The notes below the pieces were generated by a model that saw only the letters and a program-made list of their open reading frames with translations, was not told the origin of the DNA and did no database searches. From Salsipaludibacter albus (GTDB taxonomy: Bacteria; Actinomycetota; Nitriliruptoria; Nitriliruptorales; Nitriliruptoraceae): a DNA stretch of 42,650 bases. The stretch lies in assembly GCF_019798055.1 (NCBI RefSeq), contig NZ_JAHOPH010000032.1, forward strand, positions 1 to 42,650, in the 5' to 3' direction. The first letter of the stretch is position 1, and every line of letters begins with the position of its first letter. Below are positions 7,650 to 16,319 of this stretch, piece after piece. Both the position numbers and the translations under genes were made by a program.

Positions 7650-9061
7650 CGGCGCTGGTTGTGCTCCTCGGGACCCTCCCGGTGCCCGGCCCCCTCGTCC
7701 TCGCGGTCGAGGCGGGCGGCCACGGTGGCCCGATCAACGTCCCGGCGATCCTGCTGGGCGTGTTCCTGCTGGTGGCCAACGGCTTCTTCGTCGCCGCCGA
7801 GATCGCGCTGTTGGCCGCACGTCGGGCCCGCATCGAGGAGAAGGCCGACGCCGGGGACGCGCGTGCCGTCGTGGCGCTCAACGCCCTGTCGGAGCTGTCG
7901 ATCACGTTCTCGGGGGCGCAGCTGGGCATCACCATGGCCTCGCTGGGCCTGGGTGCGGTGGCCGAGCCGGCCGTCGCGACCCTGTTCGCGCGGGCGCTGG
8001 ACCGTACGGACCTGTCGGCGGCATGGTCGGCCGGCCTGGCCTTCGCGCTGGCGATGAGCCTGGTGGTGTTCCTGCACATGGTCGTCGGCGAGATGGCCCC
8101 CAAGAACCTCGCGCTCGCTCGTGCCGAGGACGTCTCGCTGCGACTGGCCCGCGTGTTCCGCGTCTTCATCTGGGTCCTGCGTCCGCTGATCCTGTTCCTC
8201 AACTGGCTCGGCAACCTGCTGGTGCGGGCCGTCGGCGTCGAGCCGGTCGACGAGCACGACCTGGTCCACACGCCGGCCGAGCTGGCGGTCGCGCTGCGGG
8301 AGTCCCAGCGCGAGGGCACCGTGGCCGACCAGGACGTGCGGGTCCTGTCGGCCGCCCTGGAGCTGGCCACGATCGACGCCGAGGCGGCGATGACCCCGCG
8401 GACCGACCTGGAGATGCTGCCCGACGACGCCCCGGCGACGGCGGTGCTGGACGCGTCCGACCGCACCGGGCTGACCCGGTTCCCGGTCTACCTGGACGAC
8501 CACGACGAGGTGGTCGGGATGGTCCACGTCAAGGACGTGCTGATCCGTGACCCCGAGGACGTGGCCGGACTGTCGGTCCACGACCTGCGCCGCCCGATCA
8601 AGGCGGTGCCGGAGTCGCGCGACCTCGAGCACCTGCTGGGCGACATGCGCGCCGACCGGTCCCACGCCGTCCTGGTGGTGGACGAGTTCGGGGCGATGAT
8701 CGGACTGGTCACGCTCGAGGACGTGCTGGAGGAGCTGGTGGGCGAGATCTCCGACGAGTTCGACGAGGGCGAGCACATCGTGTCGGCGGGCGATCGGGAC
8801 TGGACCATCGACGGGCTGCTGCGGCGCGACGAACTGGCCCGGCTGGCCGGGCTGCGCCTGCCCGACGGTGAGACCGAGACCGTCAACGGCTACCTGATGG
8901 AGCGACTCGGGCGCCTCTGCCAGCGTGGTGACGAGGTCGAGGTGGACGGGTGGACCCTGCGTGTCGTGGACCTCAACGGCCGTCGCGCCGGCACGGTCGT
9001 CGTCACCGCACCCGCCGCCGAGGACACCCCCGGTCCGGCCCACGTCTCGGTCCCGGACTGA
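7646..9061 (+). CDS. CNNM/CBS-domain membrane protein (CorC/HlyC family), second of tandem pair
   Basis: A 471-aa paralogue of the preceding gene. It has an extra N-terminal hydrophobic stretch, then the CNNM domain (ILLGVFLLVANGFFVAAEIAL, and VVGEMAPKNLALARAED near 149-165). The CBS pair has TRFPVYLDDHDEVVGMVHVKD and VVDEFGAMIGLVTLEDVLEE, and the C-terminal CorC_HlyC domain contains a VNGYLMERLGRL motif. The ATG at 7646 overlaps the previous stop. The two copies differ in many positions, so the duplication is old, and a heteromeric complex is plausible. The family is clear; the ion carried is inferred. Confidence 0.92.
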   Translation: MTALVVLLGTLPVPGPLVLAVEAGGHGGPINVPAILLGVFLLVANGFFVAAEIALLAARRARIEEKADAGDARAVVALNALSELSITFSGAQLGITMASLGLGAVAEPAVATLFARALDRTDLSAAWSAGLAFALAMSLVVFLHMVVGEMAPKNLALARAEDVSLRLARVFRVFIWVLRPLILFLNWLGNLLVRAVGVEPVDEHDLVHTPAELAVALRESQREGTVADQDVRVLSAALELATIDAEAAMTPRTDLEMLPDDAPATAVLDASDRTGLTRFPVYLDDHDEVVGMVHVKDVLIRDPEDVAGLSVHDLRRPIKAVPESRDLEHLLGDMRADRSHAVLVVDEFGAMIGLVTLEDVLEELVGEISDEFDEGEHIVSAGDRDWTIDGLLRRDELARLAGLRLPDGETETVNGYLMERLGRLCQRGDEVEVDGWTLRVVDLNGRRAGTVVVTAPAAEDTPGPAHVSVPD

Positions 9062-9085
9062 TCCCGCCGCGGCACGGGCACCGGG

Positions 9086-11008
9086 TCATCCGGTTTCCTC
9101 GGGCTCGGTCCCCGGGTCGAGCGGATCGGCCCGCCAGGGACCACCCCGCTCCCTGAGCGCGTCCTGGCAGGCGGTCGTGGCCTCCGCCGCCGGACGGGTC
9201 GGGGCGAGCAGGCGTCGCCGGACGCCGTCGAAGGCGACGCCCGTGGCGACCACCCGGTAGTCGGTGACCAGGTCCATCCCCAGTGCGTCGGGCACCTCCG
9301 GCGCCAGCGATCGGCGGCCCCCGAGTCCGTCCAGCACCCAGGCCGTGGCCAGCGTCGGGCAGCCCTCGGCCGCCAGGAAGCGGATCGCGACCTCGGTGCT
9401 GCCCTCGTAGCCGCCCAGCAGCCACGCACGGCCCAGGGGGTCTGCGTCGAGCAGGTGCAGCAGCCCCGGAGTGCGACCGGACAGGTCGACCACGCCGGTC
9501 CCGGCCCGGAACCCCGCGGCCTGGGCGGGCCCGACCATCGCCTCCACGAACGCCGCCTGCGACGGTGAGAGCAGCAGTCCCTCGACCGGGGTCGTGACCG
9601 TCACGGGGACGTCCATGGCGCGCAGCGCGATGTCCTGGCGGTAGGGCTCGCGGATGCCCACGTGCACCAGCGCCGCGGTGACCAGTTGCGCGGCGACCAC
9701 GCACACCGCCACCATCGCGCGGCGCCGCCTCGGGTGACCACGCACCGCCAGCACCAGTGGGATCGCGGCGAACATCCAGAAGACCGCCGCTCGCCCGGCC
9801 TCGTGCCAGTAGTTGTTGCCACTGCCGAAGGCGAACACCGCCGGCAGGACCAGCAGCAGGACGGTGTCGGCCACGACCCCGCGGGTCGGGCCGCGCAGCC
9901 TCCGTCGCGCCGCGACCAGCACGATGCCCGCGGCCGCCGGCAGGGCCAGCCCCCAGGTCCCCTGGGCGATCGCGAAGTCCGGCCACCACGACCAGGTCGT
10001 GGACGCCACGACGGCGGCAGCCACGGCGATCGCGCCCGGCACGACCCACGTGACCGCCGGTCCGGTGGGCAGCCGGGACCGGTCGGTGGCCACTCGGGTC
10101 CACCAGAGCAGCGCCGCGCAGGCGACCGTGGCCGCGCCCAGGACGACCCAGGTGCTGGTCGACATCGGTGGGAGGTCGGGCTGCAGCAGCGCTCCCAGGG
10201 AGTGGTTGGGGTCGAGCACCGCGGTCAGGGTCGCGCCGGTCTGGACGTCGGTCATGAACGTGGTGATCGACCCGGCGACGGCCAGCCCGGTCACCAGCAG
10301 CGCCACCAGGGCCGTGCCGGCACCCACCACCGCACGCAGCCAAGTGGTGCGGCGGACCCACAGGTGGACCAGCGCCACGAGTGCGAGCAGGGCCGCGCTC
10401 GACGGCTTGGCCATGAACGTCACCCAGCCGCCCAGCCCGAGCACCACGCCCAGCGCCACGTCGCCGCTCCTCGCGCGGGTGCCGGTGGGTCCGGGTCTGG
10501 CGAGCAGCCCGACCGCGGCCACCAGCAAGCCCTGCAGCGCGAGCCACTTGTAGTTCGGCGGCGCCTGCCACTGGACCATGAGCGCGAAGGCACCGACCCC
10601 GCCGCCCACGGCCATCCCGGCGGTCTCCCACGCCGGCGTCGAGCGGCTCCGGGAGCGGGCCACCAGCACGCCGGCCAGTGCGATCCCCAGCACGAGCGTC
10701 AGCACGGCGTTGGCCCGTTGGAAGAGGATCTCGTCGTTGCCGAGCGCCACCAGCATGCCGTGCTGCAGCCACCCGGCCTGGGTGACGACCAGGGGCGTGC
10801 CGTCCGGGTGGACGGCGAGGTTCCAGGCGTTGCCGCCGTCGGTGAACTCGTAGCCGCGGCCGAGCATCGCGACCACGTTGGCCGTGACCACCAGGGTGGC
10901 CAGGGCTGCCACGGCCGGGAGGATCCACCGCGGGCTCCGCCCACGGCGGGTGACATCGGTCGCGGCGGATGCGCGCGACTCGGCCCGCGGTGGCGTGGCG
11001 GTGGTCAC
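9086..11008 (-). CDS. Polytopic membrane protein, possibly a GT-C-fold glycosyltransferase
   Basis: A 640-aa protein with about a dozen hydrophobic segments spread over residues 30-460 and a soluble C-terminal part of about 180 aa. After the first membrane segment comes GRGYEFTDGGNAW. This resembles the acidic first-loop motif (F-T/D-D-E) of bacterial GT-C or mannosyl-transferase-like proteins, but only one acidic residue is kept there. The GTG at 11008 has GGAGG 6 nt upstream. It is monocistronic, convergent with the CNNM pair and divergent from the DNA glycosylase gene. A role in glycan or envelope synthesis is only a suggestion; an unrelated integral membrane protein cannot be excluded. 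Confidence 0.7.
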   Translation of the reverse strand: MTTATPPRAESRASAATDVTRRGRSPRWILPAVAALATLVVTANVVAMLGRGYEFTDGGNAWNLAVHPDGTPLVVTQAGWLQHGMLVALGNDEILFQRANAVLTLVLGIALAGVLVARSRSRSTPAWETAGMAVGGGVGAFALMVQWQAPPNYKWLALQGLLVAAVGLLARPGPTGTRARSGDVALGVVLGLGGWVTFMAKPSSAALLALVALVHLWVRRTTWLRAVVGAGTALVALLVTGLAVAGSITTFMTDVQTGATLTAVLDPNHSLGALLQPDLPPMSTSTWVVLGAATVACAALLWWTRVATDRSRLPTGPAVTWVVPGAIAVAAAVVASTTWSWWPDFAIAQGTWGLALPAAAGIVLVAARRRLRGPTRGVVADTVLLLVLPAVFAFGSGNNYWHEAGRAAVFWMFAAIPLVLAVRGHPRRRRAMVAVCVVAAQLVTAALVHVGIREPYRQDIALRAMDVPVTVTTPVEGLLLSPSQAAFVEAMVGPAQAAGFRAGTGVVDLSGRTPGLLHLLDADPLGRAWLLGGYEGSTEVAIRFLAAEGCPTLATAWVLDGLGGRRSLAPEVPDALGMDLVTDYRVVATGVAFDGVRRRLLAPTRPAAEATTACQDALRERGGPWRADPLDPGTEPEETG

Positions 11009-11046
11009 CTATCCTCCGGTTCCGGTCGTTCCCCCCTTCGACCGCG

Positions 11047-11075
11047 ATCGTAGACCTCGCCGCACGTGGTTCGAA
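11047..11075 (-). promoter_or_regulatory. Candidate promoter for the membrane protein gene
   Basis: Minus-strand TTCGAA (11075-11070), a 17-bp spacer and TACGAT (11052-11047) lie about 39 nt upstream of the GTG at 11008. The -10 is good and the -35 is weak. Confidence 0.35.
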
Positions 11076-11109
11076 CCCCCCGTCGTGGCCGTCCGACCGA
11101 GGACCCGGC

Positions 11110-11685
11110 ATGTGGACCCGTGAACAGCTCGAGGACTTCCGTGGCGCCGAGGTCGACGACCTCGTCGGCCCGGACGTCCGGCTGGTGTTCGTCGGCATCA
11201 ACCCGGGGCTGATGACCGCGGCCACCAACACCCACTTCGCGCATCCCTCCAACCGGTTCTACCCCGCACTGCACCTGGCCGGGATCATCGACCGCGCGAT
11301 CCCACCCGACGGGATGGACGACGAGGACCGCGCCCACCTGCTGGCCCGTGGCATCGCGATCACCAACGTGGTCCGCCACGCCACCGCCCGTGCCAGCGAG
11401 CTGACCACGGCGGACTACCGGGTGGGCGCCGAGGAACTGGTCGCGCGGGTCGCGGGCTGGGGTCCGGCCGTCGTGGCCATCGCCGGCCTGACGGCGTACC
11501 GCACCGCGTTCCGGCGGCGCGGCGCCGTCGCCGGCAAGCAACCGGACGGCCTCGGGGACGCCCGACTGTGGGTGGTGCCCAACCCCAGCGGGCTCAACGC
11601 CCACGAGACGGTGCTGTCGCTGGCCCGGGCCTACCGCGAGCCCGCGGTGGCAGCCGGCGTGGAGGTGTCGCCCGCCCGCTGGTGA
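11110..11685 (+). CDS. mug: G/U(T) mismatch-specific DNA glycosylase, Mug type
   Basis: A 191-aa base-excision repair enzyme that removes uracil or thymine, and alkylated cytosine adducts, opposite G. The family motif FVGINPGLMTAATNTHFAHP (about 27-46) carries the catalytic-site Asn of GINPG. The second motif, VPNPSGLNAH (about 156-165), is the intercalation loop region. Length fits Mug (about 170 aa) with a short C-terminal extension. The ATG at 11110 follows a GAGGA site 6 nt upstream. Deamination repair suits a GC-rich genome, and a second repair-like glycosylase gene (YcaQ type) lies 3.2 kb away, though not in the same operon. Confidence 0.93.
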   Translation: MWTREQLEDFRGAEVDDLVGPDVRLVFVGINPGLMTAATNTHFAHPSNRFYPALHLAGIIDRAIPPDGMDDEDRAHLLARGIAITNVVRHATARASELTTADYRVGAEELVARVAGWGPAVVAIAGLTAYRTAFRRRGAVAGKQPDGLGDARLWVVPNPSGLNAHETVLSLARAYREPAVAAGVEVSPARW

Positions 11686-11742
11686 GGGTGGTCGACCCAC
11701 TCGGGACCAGTACGGTCGAAGGGAGTCGATCCGGGAGACACC

Positions 11743-12879
11743 ATGGCATGGTCGCACGTGTGGTCCGCACTGGGCGGGGCCGCCGCAGGAATGGTGGTGG
11801 GGCGACTGTCCGGCGAGGGCGCCGGACAGCTCGCCCGGCTCGGGGGGTCGACCCTCGCGACGCCGACGGCCGCGCCGTGGGTGACCGACTTCCTCAACGC
11901 CTCGTACTACGCCAAGCCATCCGACCGGCGTGATCTCGACGACCTGCGACTGGCCTTCGCCGTCCTCACCACGGCCTGGCACCGCCATGGAACGGGTCGG
12001 CTCGGTGCGGCCGACGTGCTGGCCTTCCACCGGGCCTTCGGCACGGCCAGGTTCGCGGGCACGGGCGGCCGCACCGGCACGCTCGACCGCGCCCACCTCG
12101 AGGCCGGCGCCGCCGAGTTGCTCGGGGACTGGTTCCCGGAGGCTGCCCGTGACTGGGACCGCACGGGATGGGGCATCGTCTTCCCGACCGTGGCCGACAA
12201 GCAGGCCCATGACCCGGAGGTGCGCCTGGCCCGGGCGAAGCTGGGACCGTTGACCCCGCCGACGGCACCCCCGGCCCAGCAGGTCTGGCACACCTACCCG
12301 CCGGTGGAGGTCCCCGACGCCGAGGCCACCGTGGACGCCCTGTTGGCGGTGGAGCACTGGCCGGACTACGCGAGCGAGCTCGGGCGGTTCACCCCCCTGC
12401 GTGACCGCGGCCTGGACGGCCAGACCTTCGAGATCGAGGTCGTCGGGTTCCCCAGTCCCCGCACGCCGGTGTTCATCCGCGCCTACGTCACCATCGACAA
12501 CCTCGTGACCGCGGCTGACCCGGCCGCCCGTGACGCCTGGGTCGACGACGTGCGGGCGGGCTTCGCGGCCCGCCCGGACGAGCTCGACCCACTCCCCGAG
12601 GGCGCCGAGCTGCTCGCCGGGTTCGACCTGGTGTGCCACGAGGGCCACTTCATGGGCAACGCCAAGAACCGCCTGCTCCTGTACCGCGCCGACGGTCGCA
12701 CCTGGGTCCGGGCCGGGGGCTCCTGGGACCCGATGACCTGGCACCTGTCGGAGATGTACGACCGCGTGGGTCGCTGGTCACAGCACGCCTTCTGGGGGAT
12801 GGAGGCGCCACGCCAGTCCATGCTGCACCAGCTCGCGGCCCAGGTCTCGCGTCGTACGGCCGTCGAGGCGCCGTCATGA
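11743..12879 (+). CDS. Uncharacterised 378-aa protein, first gene of a three-gene unit
   Basis: I do not recognise a family. The ATG at 11743 has GGGAG 5 nt upstream. The N-terminus has a small Gly/Ala-rich hydrophobic stretch (about 8-22) that is too weak for a clear signal peptide. The body has two parts. Residues 50-170 are helical, with a DRTGWGIVFPTVADKQAHDP stretch. Residues 185-365 are rich in aromatics, with YVTIDNLV, CHEGHFMGNAKNRLLLYR and RVGRWSQHAFWGME. Its stop overlaps the start of the oxidoreductase gene by 4 bp, so the two are coupled. The C-terminal half could be a ligand-binding fold related to the third gene, but I cannot show this. The gene is surely real: codon use is typical, and the start and overlap are clean. 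Confidence 0.8.
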   Translation: MAWSHVWSALGGAAAGMVVGRLSGEGAGQLARLGGSTLATPTAAPWVTDFLNASYYAKPSDRRDLDDLRLAFAVLTTAWHRHGTGRLGAADVLAFHRAFGTARFAGTGGRTGTLDRAHLEAGAAELLGDWFPEAARDWDRTGWGIVFPTVADKQAHDPEVRLARAKLGPLTPPTAPPAQQVWHTYPPVEVPDAEATVDALLAVEHWPDYASELGRFTPLRDRGLDGQTFEIEVVGFPSPRTPVFIRAYVTIDNLVTAADPAARDAWVDDVRAGFAARPDELDPLPEGAELLAGFDLVCHEGHFMGNAKNRLLLYRADGRTWVRAGGSWDPMTWHLSEMYDRVGRWSQHAFWGMEAPRQSMLHQLAAQVSRRTAVEAPS

Positions 12880-14408
12880 GCCGGCCCGAGCCCGTCGATG
12901 CGCTGGTCATCGGCTCGGGGCCCAACGGCCTGTCGGCCGCGATCCGGCTGGCGCGCAGTGGTCGGTCGGTCGTGGTGTGCGAGGCGATGCCCCAGGCGGG
13001 GGGCGCGGTCAAGAGTGAGGAACTGACCCTCCCGGGCTTCGTGTCCGACACCTTCAGTGCCGTGCATCCGGCCGGCGCCGCGTCGCCGGTCTTCGCCGGG
13101 CTGCCACTGGCCGAGCACGGCCTGGAATGGGTCCAGCCCGAGATCGCGATGGCCCACCCGATGCCCGACGGGCGGGCGGGTGCGCTGTACCGCGACCTGG
13201 ACCGAACGGCCGCCCACCTCGACGACCTGCATCCGGGCGACGGGACGGCGTGGAAGGGATGGGCCCAGCCCTGGCTCGACCACTTCGACGCCCTCCGACG
13301 GACCATGCTCGGTGGGTTCCCGCCGCTGCCCGGAGCGGCGCGACTGGCCGCCGGCGTCGGCCTGTCCGGGGTGCTCGACTTCGCCCGGCTGCTCCTGATG
13401 CCCGCCGCCGACCTGGCCGAGGAACTGTTCGACGGTCCGCATGCGCGTGCGTGGCTGTACGGATCGGTCCTGCACGCCGACGTGCCGGCCGAGGGCTCCG
13501 GCAGCGCGATCGCCGGTGCCTACCTCCACCTGCTCGGCCACGCCGTCGGATGGCCCTCGCCGCGCGGCGGTGCGTCGGGGCTGACCGATGCGTTGGTCGG
13601 ACACCTCGGCGACCTCGGTGGTGAGGTGCGGCTGTCCGAGCCGGTCACGCGGATCGTGACCCACGACGGCGAGGTGGCCGGCGTGGCCACCGCGACCGGC
13701 GCCAGGTACCGGGCCCCGATCGTGGTTGCGGTCACGACGCCGCACGCCCTCCTGGACCTGGTCGGTGATGCCATGCCGTCCCGGTACGCGCGGCGGCTGC
13801 GACGGTTCACCTACGGGCCACGCACCGTCAAGGTCGACTGGGCGCTGGACGGACCCACCCCGTGGACGGCCCCCGAGGCCCGGCGTGCGGGCACCGTCCA
13901 CGTCGGTGGCGAGGCCGAGGCCGTCACCGCCCAGACCGGCGCCGTGGCCAGGGGGGACGTCCCGGAGCGCCCCTTCATGCTGTTCGGGCAGCAGTCGATC
14001 GCCGACCCGACGCGTGCACCCGAGGGCAAGCACACGGCCTGGGCCTACACCCGCGTGCCGGCTGCCGTGCATGGCCCCGAGGCGGCGGTGGCCCACGTCG
14101 AACGCATGACCGACCAGGTCGAGCGCTTCGCCCCCGGGTTCCGTGACCTCGTCCTGGCGCGCCACGTCCAGGGTCCGGCGGACCTGGAGGCCGGCGACCC
14201 CAACCTCGTCGGTGGCGACGTCGGTGGAGGCAGCTACGTCCTGCACCAGACGGTCTTCCGGCCCCTGCCCGCGCTGGTGCCCTATGCCACCCCGATCCGC
14301 GGCCTGTGGCTGGGGTCGGCGTCGACGTTCCCGGGCGGTGCCGTCCACGGCGTGCCCGGCTGGGCCGCGGCCGGCTACGCCCTCGCCGCCGCACGGATCG
14401 GCCGCTGA
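12876..14408 (+). CDS. FAD-dependent phytoene desaturase-like oxidoreductase
   Basis: A 510-aa member of the phytoene desaturase/carotenoid isomerase-like NAD(P)/FAD oxidoreductases. The N-terminal dinucleotide-binding motif is VIGSGPNGLSAAIRLARSG (about 10-28), followed by VVCEAMPQAGGAVKSEEL, the usual second ADP-binding segment. The C-terminal FAD motif region is IRGLWLGSASTFPGGAVHGV, where the family has a G-x-H-P-G-G-G-V/H pattern. The ATG overlaps the 378-aa protein gene by 4 bp, and a SRPBCC-like gene follows. No other carotenoid gene is nearby, so carotenoid synthesis itself is not supported; a hydrophobic polyene, sterol or lipid substrate is an inference. Confidence 0.85.
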   Translation: MSRPEPVDALVIGSGPNGLSAAIRLARSGRSVVVCEAMPQAGGAVKSEELTLPGFVSDTFSAVHPAGAASPVFAGLPLAEHGLEWVQPEIAMAHPMPDGRAGALYRDLDRTAAHLDDLHPGDGTAWKGWAQPWLDHFDALRRTMLGGFPPLPGAARLAAGVGLSGVLDFARLLLMPAADLAEELFDGPHARAWLYGSVLHADVPAEGSGSAIAGAYLHLLGHAVGWPSPRGGASGLTDALVGHLGDLGGEVRLSEPVTRIVTHDGEVAGVATATGARYRAPIVVAVTTPHALLDLVGDAMPSRYARRLRRFTYGPRTVKVDWALDGPTPWTAPEARRAGTVHVGGEAEAVTAQTGAVARGDVPERPFMLFGQQSIADPTRAPEGKHTAWAYTRVPAAVHGPEAAVAHVERMTDQVERFAPGFRDLVLARHVQGPADLEAGDPNLVGGDVGGGSYVLHQTVFRPLPALVPYATPIRGLWLGSASTFPGGAVHGVPGWAAAGYALAAARIGR

Positions 14409-14470
14409 CCGGCCAGCCTGACCACACCTGCCCCACACCACCGAACCCCGACCCTGGAACAGGAGGACCC

Positions 14471-14857
14471 ATGTCCGACCACCCCGTGGTGTTCGAAGTG
14501 GACGGCGTCGTCGGCGCCGATCCCGAGGAGGTCTGGCCCCTGCTGGCCGAGGCACGTCGCCGGCCGGGGGTCGGCGAGGTCACCGTCGACGAGGAGACCG
14601 GTGAGGTGATCGTGCATGGCGGCTGGTGGTACGAGGGCCGCGACCGGGTGACCCGCCACGAGCAGGGCACCCACATCCGTCATCGCGTGCACAACGTCGC
14701 GACCGGGCCGGGTCGCCTGGTGGCGGACCTGTTCCAGGTCCGCAGCCACCGACGCCACGCAGGCGCCGACTTCGCGTTCCTCGTCGGCTCGCTCGGCCAG
14801 CGACTGGGGTGCGAGACCTGGGTGCCTGCCCCCGAGCAGGACGACGAGGAGACCTGA
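14471..14857 (+). CDS. SRPBCC (START-like) small protein
   Basis: A 128-aa protein starting at the ATG at 14471 with a near-perfect AGGAGGA (14461-14467) just upstream. The opening VVFEVDGVVGADPEEVWPLL is the typical first strand and helix of polyketide-cyclase/START-like SRPBCC folds. It continues through an antiparallel-sheet pattern (HIRHRVHNVATGPGRLVADLF) to the long C-terminal helix (FAFLVGSLGQRLG). Such domains bind hydrophobic ligands. It is third in the unit after the desaturase-like enzyme, 62 bp downstream, and may handle the same ligand. It ends 7 bp from the convergent stop of the YcaQ-like gene. Confidence 0.7.
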   Translation: MSDHPVVFEVDGVVGADPEEVWPLLAEARRRPGVGEVTVDEETGEVIVHGGWWYEGRDRVTRHEQGTHIRHRVHNVATGPGRLVADLFQVRSHRRHAGADFAFLVGSLGQRLGCETWVPAPEQDDEET

Positions 14858-14864
14858 TCCCGGC

Positions 14865-16064
14865 TCAGGGCAGCCAGTGGCGAACTGGCCCGGTGAGGTC
14901 GCCGTGGTCGGCCACCTCGACCTCCGGCGTGCCGAGGTGGCGCCCGAGCGTGGCGAGCTCGATCGCCAGGTGGGCGCCCACCCGGTCACGCTCGCCGACG
15001 GCCACCGGCTGGGCCCACGCGCCGCGGACCTCCAGCACGCCCCGGCGACGGTGGGCCTTCAGGTCGACCCGGGCGACCAGCTGGTCGCCCAGCACGAACG
15101 GCAGCACGTAGTAGCCGTACTCGCGTCGGTCGGCGGGGACGTAGATCTCGATCCGGTAGTGCATGCCGAACACGCGCTCCACCCGTGGGCGGAACCACAC
15201 CAGCGGGTCGAACGGGGCGACCAGCGCCCGGGCCTCGACCCGGCGTGGCACCACCAGGTCGGGCAGCGCGTAGGCCGGCTCGCCCCAGCCGTCGACGTGG
15301 ACGGCGTCGACCACGCCCTCGCTGACCAGGTGTGCCAGGGCCGTGCGGGTCTCGCGGACCCCCAGCCGATGGGTGTCCGCGAGGTCGGCGGCCGTGCCCA
15401 CCCCCTGGGCGGCGATGGCCCGCAGGACCAGCGCACGCACCGCCTCGTCCTGCGGGACGTCGGGCTCGTGGACGACCTCGCCGAGCACCCGTTCGGGCAG
15501 GTCGTAGGCGGCACGGAAGGTCCGGTCGCGATGGTCGATCGCCAGCTGTCCCGACTCGAACAACCACTGCAGGGCGGTCCGCCCCGGGTTCCAGCCCCAG
15601 AAGCCCGACGTCCGGTCCCCGCCCCCCTCCAGGTCCGACACGGTCAGGGGGCCCCGCTCGCGGACCTGGGCCAGCACGTCGGCGAGGAAGTCGGGGCGCT
15701 CGCGGGAGATCCGCTGCACCGACTTCCACGGCACCGTGGCGTCGGCACGGCGATGGGCCAGCAGCGGCCATGCCGACGTCGGCATCAGGCTGGCCACGTG
15801 GGCCCAGCACTCGTGCAGGTCGCGCGAGCGCCACAGCCACTGGTCGAGCGCATCGACGTCGTGGACGCCCAGCCGCGAGTAGAACACCAACCGGTGGGCC
15901 CGGTCGACCACGTTGACCGAGTCCAGCTGGACGACGTCGAGGTCGTCCACGACCCGGCGGAGGTGGCGGACGTCGACCCGATCGGGGCGTGCCCGATCCA
16001 GCCCGGCCGCCCGCACCGCGATCCGACGAACCTGATCGGGTCGCAGCCGACGCGTGGTTTGCAC
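14865..16064 (-). CDS. YcaQ-like winged-helix DNA glycosylase (HTH_42)
   Basis: A 399-aa protein of the YcaQ/AlkX family, whose E. coli member unhooks DNA interstrand crosslinks. It has the LDVVQLDSVNVVDRAHRLVF stretch at about 42-61, with the QxD catalytic motif as QLD, and the conserved HECWAHVASLMP motif near 84-95. Winged-helix repeats follow, and the C-terminal motif APFDPLVWFRPRVERVFG (about 284-301) is diagnostic for the family. It starts at the ATG at 16064 and is divergent from cysO across 255 bp. Repair function is from the family; substrate range is not determinable here. Confidence 0.9.
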   Translation of the reverse strand: MQTTRRLRPDQVRRIAVRAAGLDRARPDRVDVRHLRRVVDDLDVVQLDSVNVVDRAHRLVFYSRLGVHDVDALDQWLWRSRDLHECWAHVASLMPTSAWPLLAHRRADATVPWKSVQRISRERPDFLADVLAQVRERGPLTVSDLEGGGDRTSGFWGWNPGRTALQWLFESGQLAIDHRDRTFRAAYDLPERVLGEVVHEPDVPQDEAVRALVLRAIAAQGVGTAADLADTHRLGVRETRTALAHLVSEGVVDAVHVDGWGEPAYALPDLVVPRRVEARALVAPFDPLVWFRPRVERVFGMHYRIEIYVPADRREYGYYVLPFVLGDQLVARVDLKAHRRRGVLEVRGAWAQPVAVGERDRVGAHLAIELATLGRHLGTPEVEVADHGDLTGPVRHWLP

Positions 16065-16087
16065 GGTTTTTCCTGTCTCGAGGGTGC

Positions 16088-16105
16088 GGCCCGTCCAGAC
16101 GGGCC
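16088..16105. promoter_or_regulatory. Perfect palindrome in the ycaQ-like/cysO divergent region
   Basis: GGCCCGTC and GACGGGCC form an 8-bp perfect inverted repeat with a 2-nt centre, 24 bp upstream of the YcaQ-like start. A related half-site, CCGTCTGGACCCGTCC, lies at about 16141-16156. It could be a protein-binding operator or an RNA hairpin; nothing else in these 255 bp is recognisable. Confidence 0.3.
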
Positions 16106-16319
16106 AGACTACGCGGACGTGTCGTCAACGTCGTCCAACGGCCGTCTGGACCCGTCCGGGCACATCCGGTCGCGACGGCCGGGGCCCGACCGCGACGACC
16201 AGGCGGAATAGCACTCCGACCGGGGACCGTTCCTCCGAGCAGGCGACGTGGCGGTCCCGATGCGGGGCCGCCCCTGCACCGACCACGACCCGACCACCAC
16301 GAGTACCGAAGGCCCCACG

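Noticed and set aside
11743-14857. Carotenoid biosynthesis cluster
   Set aside because: Only a desaturase-like oxidoreductase is present; phytoene synthase, GGPP synthase and cyclase genes are missing.
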